A stretch of 8,911 nucleotides of DNA, from assembly GCA_900763245.1 (NCBI GenBank), contig CAAFJQ010000069.1, forward strand, positions 1 through 8,911, written 5' to 3'. Each line of letters opens with the position of its first letter. Position 1 is the first letter of the stretch. Shown piece by piece: positions 1-6,012 of the stretch. The notes under the pieces were generated by a model. That model was given only the letters and a program-made list of their open reading frames with translations. It had not been told where the DNA came from and made no database searches. The position numbers and the translations under genes are program-made. This DNA is from Bacilli bacterium. Lineage in GTDB: Bacteria; Bacillota_I; Bacilli_A; RFN20; CAG-288.

Positions 1-15
1 CTTTTATAGTACTAT

Positions 16-708
16 TTATATACTAGTTTCAGTCAGCTCTTCAATCAAGCGGTAACAGAACTTACCGGCTTCCTTACTTGCATCATTCAGTCTCTGCTCA
101 TAAGTATCCTTATTGGATTCATTGGCAGGGTCATCAGAGATGGTGCGGATGATGATGTACGGTTTCTTAGCAATATAGGCAACCTGACCGACAGCAGCAG
201 ATTCCATATCACAGGCGACAGGGTTATCGAAGTCTTCATAGATGTCAGAACGGAGATTTGCTTTTGTGACAAAGACATCGCCGGAAACGACAAGACCGGT
301 CTTGATGTTCTTCTCATTCAGGGAAAGAGCATAGTCGACAGCTCTCTTGTCACATTCATAGTAAAGAGGCATTTGAGCCATCTGCCCCTTCTTGTAACCG
401 AAGGGGGTGACATCGACATCGTGATAAGCACACTTTGTAGCGACAAGGGTATCTAACGGCTTGATCTCATTGGAGATGCTTCCAGCAACGCCGATGTTGA
501 TGATTTCATCGATCTGGAAGTTCTGAAGGAATGAGCCTAAGCGATATGCCATCGCTGCTTTGCCGATTCCGCCGATCATCCCATAGATGATGATATCATC
601 TTCTTCCAAGACAAAGAAGTCAGAGACTTTCTTGACGTTCTTTTTATCAAAAAAGAGTCCGTCAAGTTCTTCCTTCTGAGCGGCGACAACCAAAAAACGC
701 TTTGCCAT
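16..708 (-). CDS. mtnN: 5'-methylthioadenosine/S-adenosylhomocysteine nucleosidase
   Basis: This 230-residue cytosolic enzyme is predicted to cleave the N-glycosidic bond of methylthioadenosine and S-adenosylhomocysteine, releasing adenine. It thereby clears by-products of SAM use and feeds methionine salvage and the methyl cycle. The length is normal for the family. Visible family marks are the N-terminal AAQKEEL with the likely catalytic acid Glu14, GVAG at 73-76, HDVDVTPFGY at 96-105, SGDVF at 142-146, DMESAA at 167-172 (ribose-binding Glu169) and SDD at 191-193 (Asp192, the purine-N7 proton donor position). All key residues are present. It is the last gene of the operon within the window. 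The ATG lies 1 nt after the rsfS TGA (TGATATG), with a weak Shine-Dalgarno GAAAGAG at 716-722, so translation is probably coupled to rsfS. Stop is TAA. Only 15 nt remain to the window edge, so I cannot say whether the operon continues. The functional call is firm; residue roles are transferred from the E. coli enzyme. Confidence 0.95.
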   Translation of the reverse strand: MAKRFLVVAAQKEELDGLFFDKKNVKKVSDFFVLEEDDIIIYGMIGGIGKAAMAYRLGSFLQNFQIDEIINIGVAGSISNEIKPLDTLVATKCAYHDVDVTPFGYKKGQMAQMPLYYECDKRAVDYALSLNEKNIKTGLVVSGDVFVTKANLRSDIYEDFDNPVACDMESAAVGQVAYIAKKPYIIIRTISDDPANESNKDTYEQRLNDASKEAGKFCYRLIEELTETSI

Positions 709-709
709 A

Positions 710-1150
710 TCAGAACTCTTTCACAGCTTTCTTTCTGCGGCGATAGACAGGTTCTTCCGTGACCTTGACGATCTTATGCGGAACGTCTTTGTAGAGGTTG
801 TCGAATCCGACTCTTTCTCTCTCTTCCTTTGTGAAGAGCTGGACAACGATGTCCTTGCAGTCGATAAGAATCCAATTGGAATCGTTTCTGCCTTCGACAT
901 GGTCGACTTCATGATAGTTGTCGTAGATTGCTTCCTTCGCGCTTTGAACGAGGGCTCTGAGCCTTGTTTCGTTCTTGGCTGTGGCAACGACGTAGAAAGA
1001 GACAAAAGGCGAATTGTTTCTCACGTCATAAACGACGACATCTTCGCCGAAGTTGTAAGAGAGATCCTCGGCGATGTGAAGCGGTCTCTTGTTGACGATG
1101 GAACCTTTGTTCTCTAAGACTAATTTCTTGTTTTCGTTTTTCTTTAACAT
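710..1150 (-). CDS. rsfS: Ribosomal silencing factor RsfS (YqeL/YbeB family)
   Basis: This small 146-residue protein is predicted to bind ribosomal protein uL14 on the 50S subunit and block joining with 30S, turning down translation when nutrients run low. The core spans about residues 24-125 and shows the family pattern: the EDVVVYDVR strand (36-44), an SFYVVATAKN strand and turn (51-60), EG at 86-87, WILIDCKDIVVQLF at 93-106, and an R...GFDNLY stretch where most members have R.Y.LE.LW. It is longer than the usual 105-120 residues because of a lysine- and asparagine-rich N-terminal extension of about 22 residues and a basic tail (YRRRKK near 136-141). Gln104 stands where most homologues have His. 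The start is supported by AGGAG at 1160-1164, 9 nt upstream, which includes part of the preceding gene's TAG stop. Stop is TGA. Neighbours YqeH and YqeK accompany RsfS in many Bacillota. The family call is firm; activity despite the divergent positions is inferred. Confidence 0.9.
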   Translation of the reverse strand: MLKKNENKKLVLENKGSIVNKRPLHIAEDLSYNFGEDVVVYDVRNNSPFVSFYVVATAKNETRLRALVQSAKEAIYDNYHEVDHVEGRNDSNWILIDCKDIVVQLFTKEERERVGFDNLYKDVPHKIVKVTEEPVYRRRKKAVKEF

Positions 1151-1162
1151 GTTGTGTGACTC

Positions 1163-2182
1163 CTAATTATTCAGATAGTAATCGTATTTCTGTTTTGCCA
1201 GGAAATACTCGTTGTAATCAATATTTTTGCTTTTGAAGTATTCGACCTGCTTTCTCACAAGATAGAGAAAACCTAAGTCGAGATTCTCGATGCATCTCCT
1301 TCTTTTATCTTCCGTTTCGAATTCACGAAGCGGTTCGACTTCATCGGCAGCATAGAGACATTTCATATATCGTGTCATTTCCGCTTTTCCGGTGCAGTGG
1401 AACTGAATCATGTCGATGACGTCTTTTGGAACATGGTAGGTATTCTTTGCTAAGTATGCGCCGATAAACTGATGAATCGCAAAATCAGGGCAAGGCATAT
1501 ATTCTTTATAGGTCTCGTTCATGATAGCAATGGCTTTTTCACGATCAAAGTCTTTAGCGATGTCGTGAAGAAGACCGGCGTGATAGCAGAGAATCGGATC
1601 AAGAGAATTGTTCTCTGCGATTGCGTATGCGGTCTTTGCAACGGACAAAGAATGCAGGAAACGGTGCGTAGAGACTCTCTCTTTGACATCCGCCATAAAA
1701 TACATACCCTTCTCAGAGAAGACGTCCAGAACGGGTTTACACGTCCATAAATAGCTTCCTGAGGTCGTATAGCTTCTTTCATCTTTGCCTAAATACCGCA
1801 TTTTGCAGTAGGAAGTGTGATCAATGTGGATTTCTTTCAGGACAAGAATGTTCTTGTTGGCTTCTAGAAAACCGTTAACATTCTCTCCAATCAGCAGTTT
1901 GAGAAGCGCTTCTTCCAAAACGAGAAACTCATCAGCCTTTAAAGCTTTTACAAAGGAGAGGAATTCCTCTTCTGTCTCAAGCGGAGAAGCGAAGACGGCG
2001 CTAGGATAGACAGACCTTATCATTTCTTGTCGAACAGAAAGATTGTTTTCCTTGCCGAAGGGAAGGAAAATGAATTCCGATTTCCGTTCAAGAACAGGAA
2101 AATAGAGACAGGGATCTTCAATGAAAGCGAAGTCGCTGTTTACAATCGGATCAAAGGAAGAAAGATAATAGATTTTAGACAT
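1163..2182 (-). CDS. yqeK: YqeK-type HD phosphohydrolase fused to a degenerate NadD-like domain
   Basis: The C-terminal half (about 168-339) is a YqeK HD-domain protein, a family that hydrolyses diadenosine tetraphosphate symmetrically to two ADP using a di-metal centre. Expected ligands are visible: His177 in FLHSLSVA, His206-Asp207 in AGLLHDIAK, His237 in HQFIGA, His262 in QFHCTG, and Asp280 in AADEVEP. The N-terminal half (about 1-162) looks like nicotinate-mononucleotide adenylyltransferase but is degenerate. The GGTFDPxHxGHL active-site loop has become LSSFDPIVNSDF, losing both catalytic histidines (now Val14 and Asp17). The later ISSTxIR motif is reduced to TTSGSYLW, followed by a recognisable KPVLDVFSEKGMYF end. 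The HD half is therefore likely active and the NadD half probably not. At 339 residues it is about the sum of a shortened NadD and a YqeK (about 190 each). The ATG shares one base with the yqeH stop (TAATG), and I see no clear Shine-Dalgarno, so translation is probably coupled. Stop is TAG. Confidence 0.88.
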   Translation of the reverse strand: MSKIYYLSSFDPIVNSDFAFIEDPCLYFPVLERKSEFIFLPFGKENNLSVRQEMIRSVYPSAVFASPLETEEEFLSFVKALKADEFLVLEEALLKLLIGENVNGFLEANKNILVLKEIHIDHTSYCKMRYLGKDERSYTTSGSYLWTCKPVLDVFSEKGMYFMADVKERVSTHRFLHSLSVAKTAYAIAENNSLDPILCYHAGLLHDIAKDFDREKAIAIMNETYKEYMPCPDFAIHQFIGAYLAKNTYHVPKDVIDMIQFHCTGKAEMTRYMKCLYAADEVEPLREFETEDKRRRCIENLDLGFLYLVRKQVEYFKSKNIDYNEYFLAKQKYDYYLNN

Positions 2183-3339
2183 TATTTGCTGATCGCCGTG
2201 TTCTGCAAAGAGACTTCGACAGGGCTAGGAACATAGACGGTGATCTGTTGTCCTTTCTGGATGAATTCGACAAAGCCAAGTCCGTTGATGACAAGTCTTC
2301 CTGTTCCCTCACCCTCAGCCTTGAAGCTGACTTTCTTTATGGAAGCGATCGAGGTGACTTTTCTGCATCTTGTCTCGGAATTGACATTATTGCAGATGCT
2401 GTTGAAAAGGTCATCCGCCTTATTGATCTTGCATCTCTGGATGGTGAGATCATTGGACTTATAGAAGGTGAATGTGGTCTTGTCGCCCTTGTCAAAATCG
2501 ATTCTGGCAAGGTTAGAAAGAAGGAAAGACTGTCCCTCTTTGCAAGGATAGCTCTCGGTTCGCACCTGGCTTCTGGGAAGGACGTATTTGACAATCTCAG
2601 GCTCGACAAAGGAGATGATAGAAGAGGAGTTGTAGATGCCAGGAGTGTCATAAAGGAAGGAATTGTCGTCAAGCGGAATTGAGATGACATCGAGCGTCGT
2701 TCCAGGATAGGGAGAGGTTGTGATCATCTTCTCAGTGGAGTTGGAATATCCCATCAGAATGCAGTTGATCAGAGAAGATTTTCCAACCTGATAAGCGCCG
2801 ACAAAGTAGACGCTCTTGCCGTTTCTGTTCTTGTCGATCAAAGAGACAAGGGTGTCGATATTGTTTCTCTGGTTGCCGCTTGATGTGATGATGATGTCAA
2901 GAGGATGAATGCCATCATGCGCAAGCTTGTCTTTGACTTTGTCGACGATGTATTCGTCGGAATAGTCTTTAGGAAGAAGATCCCTCTTGTTGACAATGAC
3001 CAAGAAACGTTCCGGCAAGAACTTGCTGATGCCGTTGAGGAAGCTTCCTTCCAAGGAGAAAGCATTTAAGACATAGCAGACGAGTGCCCCTTCTTCTTTG
3101 GCGTGAGAAAGGATCGTCACATAATCGATGGTGAAATCGCCGCTGGCCTTGTATTTGGAGTAGTGGCGAAGCTTATAGCAGCGCTCGCAGAGGTTCTCAT
3201 CTCCGGATTCGAATTTCTCTTTGGGAATATATCCGACTTCATCAGGATCCTGATCCTGAAGGATGGCTCCGCATCCATAACATCTTCTGACACGGATTTC
3301 TGCGGTCACACCGCTGGCTTTGGTCTTGTGGAAAAACAT
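2182..3339 (-). CDS. yqeH: Ribosome biogenesis GTPase YqeH (circularly permuted)
   Basis: YqeH is a GTPase needed for assembly of the 30S ribosomal subunit. This 385-residue protein has the typical order. An N-terminal zinc finger comes first (Cys20, Cys23, Cys51, Cys54, with CERCYKLRHYS at 51-61). A GTPase domain with permuted motifs follows: G4 NKRD (117-120), G5 SSG (153-155), G1 GAYQVGKSS (181-189), G2 around Thr214-Thr215 (YPGTT) and G3 DTPG (231-234). A C-terminal domain of about 130 residues completes it. Motif order G4-G5-G1-G2-G3 identifies the permuted class, and the zinc finger separates YqeH from RbgA, RsgA and YlqF-type relatives. The G1 loop has Gln184 where the family usually has Asn. 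The start is well supported by AAAGGAGAA at 3345-3353. It is the first gene of the operon, behind a plausible promoter in the 66-nt gap after parC, and its TAA overlaps the yqeK ATG. Length is slightly above the roughly 365 residues of the Bacillus protein. Confidence 0.95.
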   Translation of the reverse strand: MFFHKTKASGVTAEIRVRRCYGCGAILQDQDPDEVGYIPKEKFESGDENLCERCYKLRHYSKYKASGDFTIDYVTILSHAKEEGALVCYVLNAFSLEGSFLNGISKFLPERFLVIVNKRDLLPKDYSDEYIVDKVKDKLAHDGIHPLDIIITSSGNQRNNIDTLVSLIDKNRNGKSVYFVGAYQVGKSSLINCILMGYSNSTEKMITTSPYPGTTLDVISIPLDDNSFLYDTPGIYNSSSIISFVEPEIVKYVLPRSQVRTESYPCKEGQSFLLSNLARIDFDKGDKTTFTFYKSNDLTIQRCKINKADDLFNSICNNVNSETRCRKVTSIASIKKVSFKAEGEGTGRLVINGLGFVEFIQKGQQITVYVPSPVEVSLQNTAISK

Positions 3340-3344
3340 GGTAA

Positions 3345-3353
3345 TTCTCCTTT
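3345..3353 (-). promoter_or_regulatory. Strong ribosome binding site of yqeH
   Basis: On the minus strand the sequence is AAAGGAGAA. The GGAG core lies 7 nt before the ATG, close to ideal for a Bacillota anti-Shine-Dalgarno. It fixes the yqeH start and is the best site among the operon genes, which fits yqeH as the first cistron. Confidence 0.8.
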
Positions 3354-3363
3354 CTATGATTCT

Positions 3364-3393
3364 ATTCTATCAGTTGTGATGATAGATTGGCAA
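3364..3393 (-). promoter_or_regulatory. Probable sigma-A promoter of the yqeH operon, extended -10
   Basis: Reading the minus strand, a -35-like TTGCCA (3388-3393) and a -10-like TAGAAT (3364-3369) are separated by 18 nt. The -10 is preceded by TG at the extended -10 position (TGATAGAAT). The expected transcription start would give a leader of only about 20 nt carrying the strong ribosome binding site. No hairpin with a T tract separates it from parC, so read-through from parE-parC is also possible. This is a motif match only, not proof of activity. Confidence 0.5.
3367..3385. repeat. Inverted repeat CTATCA-N7-TGATAG over the yqeH promoter spacer
   Basis: A perfect dyad with 6-bp arms and a 7-nt centre (CTATCA at 3367-3372, TGATAG at 3380-3385) overlaps the extended -10 and lies in the -35/-10 spacer of the proposed yqeH promoter. 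A repressor operator would sit in such a place. A 6-bp dyad in AT-rich DNA can also arise by chance, and I recognise no known operator. Confidence 0.35.
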
Positions 3394-3405
3394 AACTAAT
3401 ATGAT

Positions 3406-6012
3406 TTATTTTTTGTTGCGTTCGAATAAGTCGAACAAGGAAAGCTGCGTCTCGGCTTTATCCGGCTTTGCGCTCACCTTTTTGACCTTCTGGACGGAAG
3501 GCTCTTCGACTAACGTATTCTCATCGATGACGCTTCCGAAATCATTGAATCCAAGAACGAGGGATTTACCCAATTTATCTAAGTTCTCTCTCAGTTCGGA
3601 GTTGGGTGAATTCGGTGTCAGGGCATCGATATTGACGGCAAAGGAAGAGTCAAGCGTCGTAACAGAGATCGGATTTCTCTCGTCTTTGTTGCGGCTTACC
3701 TTCTGAAGCGTGACGACAGTCCAAGGATTCTTCTTCAGAACCTTGATGAGATTGGTCTTGAAGGAGAGTCTTTCAGAGCTTTCGATCTCCTGAGAGCGGA
3801 TAAGTCGTGCAGCTCTTCTGTCGCCGATAAGAAGAAGCAGAGAAGCTTCTTTGCTGTTAAGGGAAATCAAAGAGACAAGCGGTGCGTTTTCAATACCGGA
3901 TGAAATGGCTTTTACACCCATGGCAGCTGTTGAAACAACCGGGATATCCGCTTCATTGAATCTGCTGACGCGGCCTAATGAATCGCAGACGATGACATCG
4001 CTGTTGCCGCTTGTGATGCAGACATCGACAAGGGCATCGTCTTTTCCGGAAATCTTACAGGCTCTTAAGGGACGCTTTGTCAATGCAGACTGGGTGAAAT
4101 CGACAAGAGGAGTTCTCTTGATCTTGTTCTCTTTTGTGAGCATGACGACATATAAGCCTTCCTTGAATTCATCGATGCGGAAGACTTTGACAATGCGCTC
4201 TTCGGCCTTTAAGGCGATGAGGTTATTGAGGTGCTTTCCTTCCTCTTTCCACTTGATATCAGTAAGAAGATGGATAGGAACATAGGCATAATTTCCGGTG
4301 TTTGTAAAGAGCATCAAAGCCTGATGCGTATCGCATAATCCGTCATAGACAAGTCTGTCTCCAGGCTTCATCTTCGGCAGATTGAAGGGATCGTTTTCTG
4401 AGACATTCTTCAAGGATGCCTGATAGGATTTGACGCTGGTTCTCTTAGCATAGCCGTCATTAGTGACACAGACATAGACATCTTCTTTGGCAATGAGCTT
4501 TGTCTGGTCGACAGCCTCAAAGGACTGCTTGACATCAAGAATTTCTGTCTTTCTTCTGACAGCAAACTTCATTCTGACTTCCTTTAAGATGTCGACAATG
4601 GTCTTATCGAGCTTATCGGGGTTAGTGAGAACAGCTTCAATTTCAGGAATCTCAACGTTGCTGAGCTGATTTTCCTCGTTTCTGAGCGCGACGATATCGG
4701 TGTTGCTCAAACGATACAAAGGCATCATGGAAATGGCTTCAGCCTGTCTTTCCGTAAAGCCGTAATCGTTCTTCAACATCTGTTTGACGCCCTCTTTTCC
4801 AGAGCACTTTCTGATCTTGTCGATGATCTCATTGAGGATGGAGTAGGCCTTCATGTAGCCGGAAACGATTTCAAGTCTATCCTTGCAAGTCTTCAAATCA
4901 TACTGATACGCTTTGGTGGAGACTTCTCTCTGGTGGTTGATGAAGGAATCGATCAGATCGAGAAGCGGCATCTTTCTAGGATGGCCGTGGTCGATAGCCA
5001 GGAAGTTGCAGCTGATCGTCGTTCTTAAAGCGCCTTTGGACTGAAGGTAGGTGAGGATATCATTAGGATCAGCCCCTTCTTTGATCTTGATGACGATATT
5101 GACATCATCCTTGGCGGATTCATCGATGATTTCGCTGATGTTGTCAAGATGATCGGTATCCTTTCTCTTGACGAGAGTCGAAACGAAGTCGTTTTTGACC
5201 ATGCCATAAGGGATTTCGGTGATGACAATGGCATTTTCTCCTTCGTCGATATGTGTTCTGCAATAAAGGTAGAAGTTGCCGTTTCCGGTCTCATATAAAG
5301 AACGGATTGCTTCCTTGTCATCGATCACGCCGCCGGTGGGGAAATCCGGTCCAGGAATGCGTTCCAACAAATCGGAAACGGAAACCTTCTTATGACCGAT
5401 GCGATAGATGCAGGCATCGATGACTTCAGAGAGATTGTGAGGAGGAATATAGGTCGTGCTTCCGACAGCGATACCGCTTGTACCATTGACAAGAAGGTTC
5501 GGAAATCTTGCAGGAAGGACAGTCGGTTCCAAAGCCTTATCATCGAAAGTCGGAACCATCTTGACCGTATTCTTGTCAAGATCCATGCAGAGATATTCAC
5601 TTAACTGAGATAATTTGGCTTCGGTATAACGGGATGCAGCAGCCGGATCATCATCCAAAGAGCCGTTGTTTCCTTGGAAGGTGACAAGAGGAGCTTCCAT
5701 CTTCCAGCTTTGGGAGAGATGGACTAAGGCATCATAAATGGAAGCGTCGCCATGCGGATGGAAATGTCCCATGACATTACCGACGATGGTAGCGCATTTG
5801 ATGGTAGGCTTGGAATTGAGATAGCCCTTATCGAACATATCGAAGATGATACGTCTTTGAACAGGTTTAAGACCATCTCTTGCATCAGGAATGGCACGGT
5901 CTGTGATGACTTCTTTCGCGTAGCGGTTGAAGGCACCGATCAGAACATCGCTCATGTCGCTGTCGACGATGTTTTCCGTCACGATGGGCGTGTTGTTTTT
6001 CTTACTTTTCAT
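3406..6012 (-). CDS. parC: DNA topoisomerase IV subunit A
   Basis: ParC is the DNA-cleaving subunit of topoisomerase IV. With ParE it passes one duplex through another to unlink daughter chromosomes and relax supercoils. The 868 residues show an N-terminal helix and winged-helix region with VQRRI (51-55), the HPHGD loop (85-89) and catalytic Tyr129 in ASRYTEAKL. A tower and coiled-coil region runs to about residue 500. A C-terminal beta-pinwheel follows, with repeats such as VCVTNDGYAKRTS and VIVCDSLGRVSRF. I see no GyrA box (QRRGGRG type), which favours ParC over GyrA, as does the parE/plsY context. The quinolone-contact position is Ala90 rather than Ser, with Asp94 present. The protein is about 60 residues longer than Bacillus ParC. 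Much of the excess is a charged, probably disordered tail ending QLSLFDLFERNKK, containing a sliding-clamp binding motif at 856-860. The ATG overlaps parE by 11 nt with a strong GAGGTGAT upstream. Stop is TAA. Confidence 0.95.
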   Translation of the reverse strand: MKSKKNNTPIVTENIVDSDMSDVLIGAFNRYAKEVITDRAIPDARDGLKPVQRRIIFDMFDKGYLNSKPTIKCATIVGNVMGHFHPHGDASIYDALVHLSQSWKMEAPLVTFQGNNGSLDDDPAAASRYTEAKLSQLSEYLCMDLDKNTVKMVPTFDDKALEPTVLPARFPNLLVNGTSGIAVGSTTYIPPHNLSEVIDACIYRIGHKKVSVSDLLERIPGPDFPTGGVIDDKEAIRSLYETGNGNFYLYCRTHIDEGENAIVITEIPYGMVKNDFVSTLVKRKDTDHLDNISEIIDESAKDDVNIVIKIKEGADPNDILTYLQSKGALRTTISCNFLAIDHGHPRKMPLLDLIDSFINHQREVSTKAYQYDLKTCKDRLEIVSGYMKAYSILNEIIDKIRKCSGKEGVKQMLKNDYGFTERQAEAISMMPLYRLSNTDIVALRNEENQLSNVEIPEIEAVLTNPDKLDKTIVDILKEVRMKFAVRRKTEILDVKQSFEAVDQTKLIAKEDVYVCVTNDGYAKRTSVKSYQASLKNVSENDPFNLPKMKPGDRLVYDGLCDTHQALMLFTNTGNYAYVPIHLLTDIKWKEEGKHLNNLIALKAEERIVKVFRIDEFKEGLYVVMLTKENKIKRTPLVDFTQSALTKRPLRACKISGKDDALVDVCITSGNSDVIVCDSLGRVSRFNEADIPVVSTAAMGVKAISSGIENAPLVSLISLNSKEASLLLLIGDRRAARLIRSQEIESSERLSFKTNLIKVLKKNPWTVVTLQKVSRNKDERNPISVTTLDSSFAVNIDALTPNSPNSELRENLDKLGKSLVLGFNDFGSVIDENTLVEEPSVQKVKKVSAKPDKAETQLSLFDLFERNKK
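3433..3447 (-). other. Codons for QLSLF, a candidate sliding-clamp binding motif in the ParC tail
   Basis: Residues 856-860 of ParC are QLSLF, followed by DLF, eight residues from the C-terminus. The established consensus for proteins that bind the bacterial beta clamp (DnaN) is QL(S/D)LF, as in MutS, Hda and several polymerases. The preceding 30 or so residues are rich in Lys, Glu, Pro, Ser and Ala and look unstructured, the usual setting for such a peptide. The motif match is directly seen; binding is inferred. Confidence 0.55.

Noticed and set aside
2248..2682. A 144-codon open frame on the plus strand, opposite yqeH
   Set aside because: It lies wholly antisense to a clear YqeH with all GTPase motifs. 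It has no family resemblance and looks like a shadow of the codon bias.
3340..3405. A terminator between parC and yqeH
   Set aside because: The only hairpin here, CTATCA/TGATAG, is weak, has no T tract and overlaps a good promoter.
3851..4285. A 144-codon plus-strand frame opposite parC
   Set aside because: It is antisense to the conserved ParC beta-pinwheel and its composition looks like a shadow frame. No domain is recognisable.
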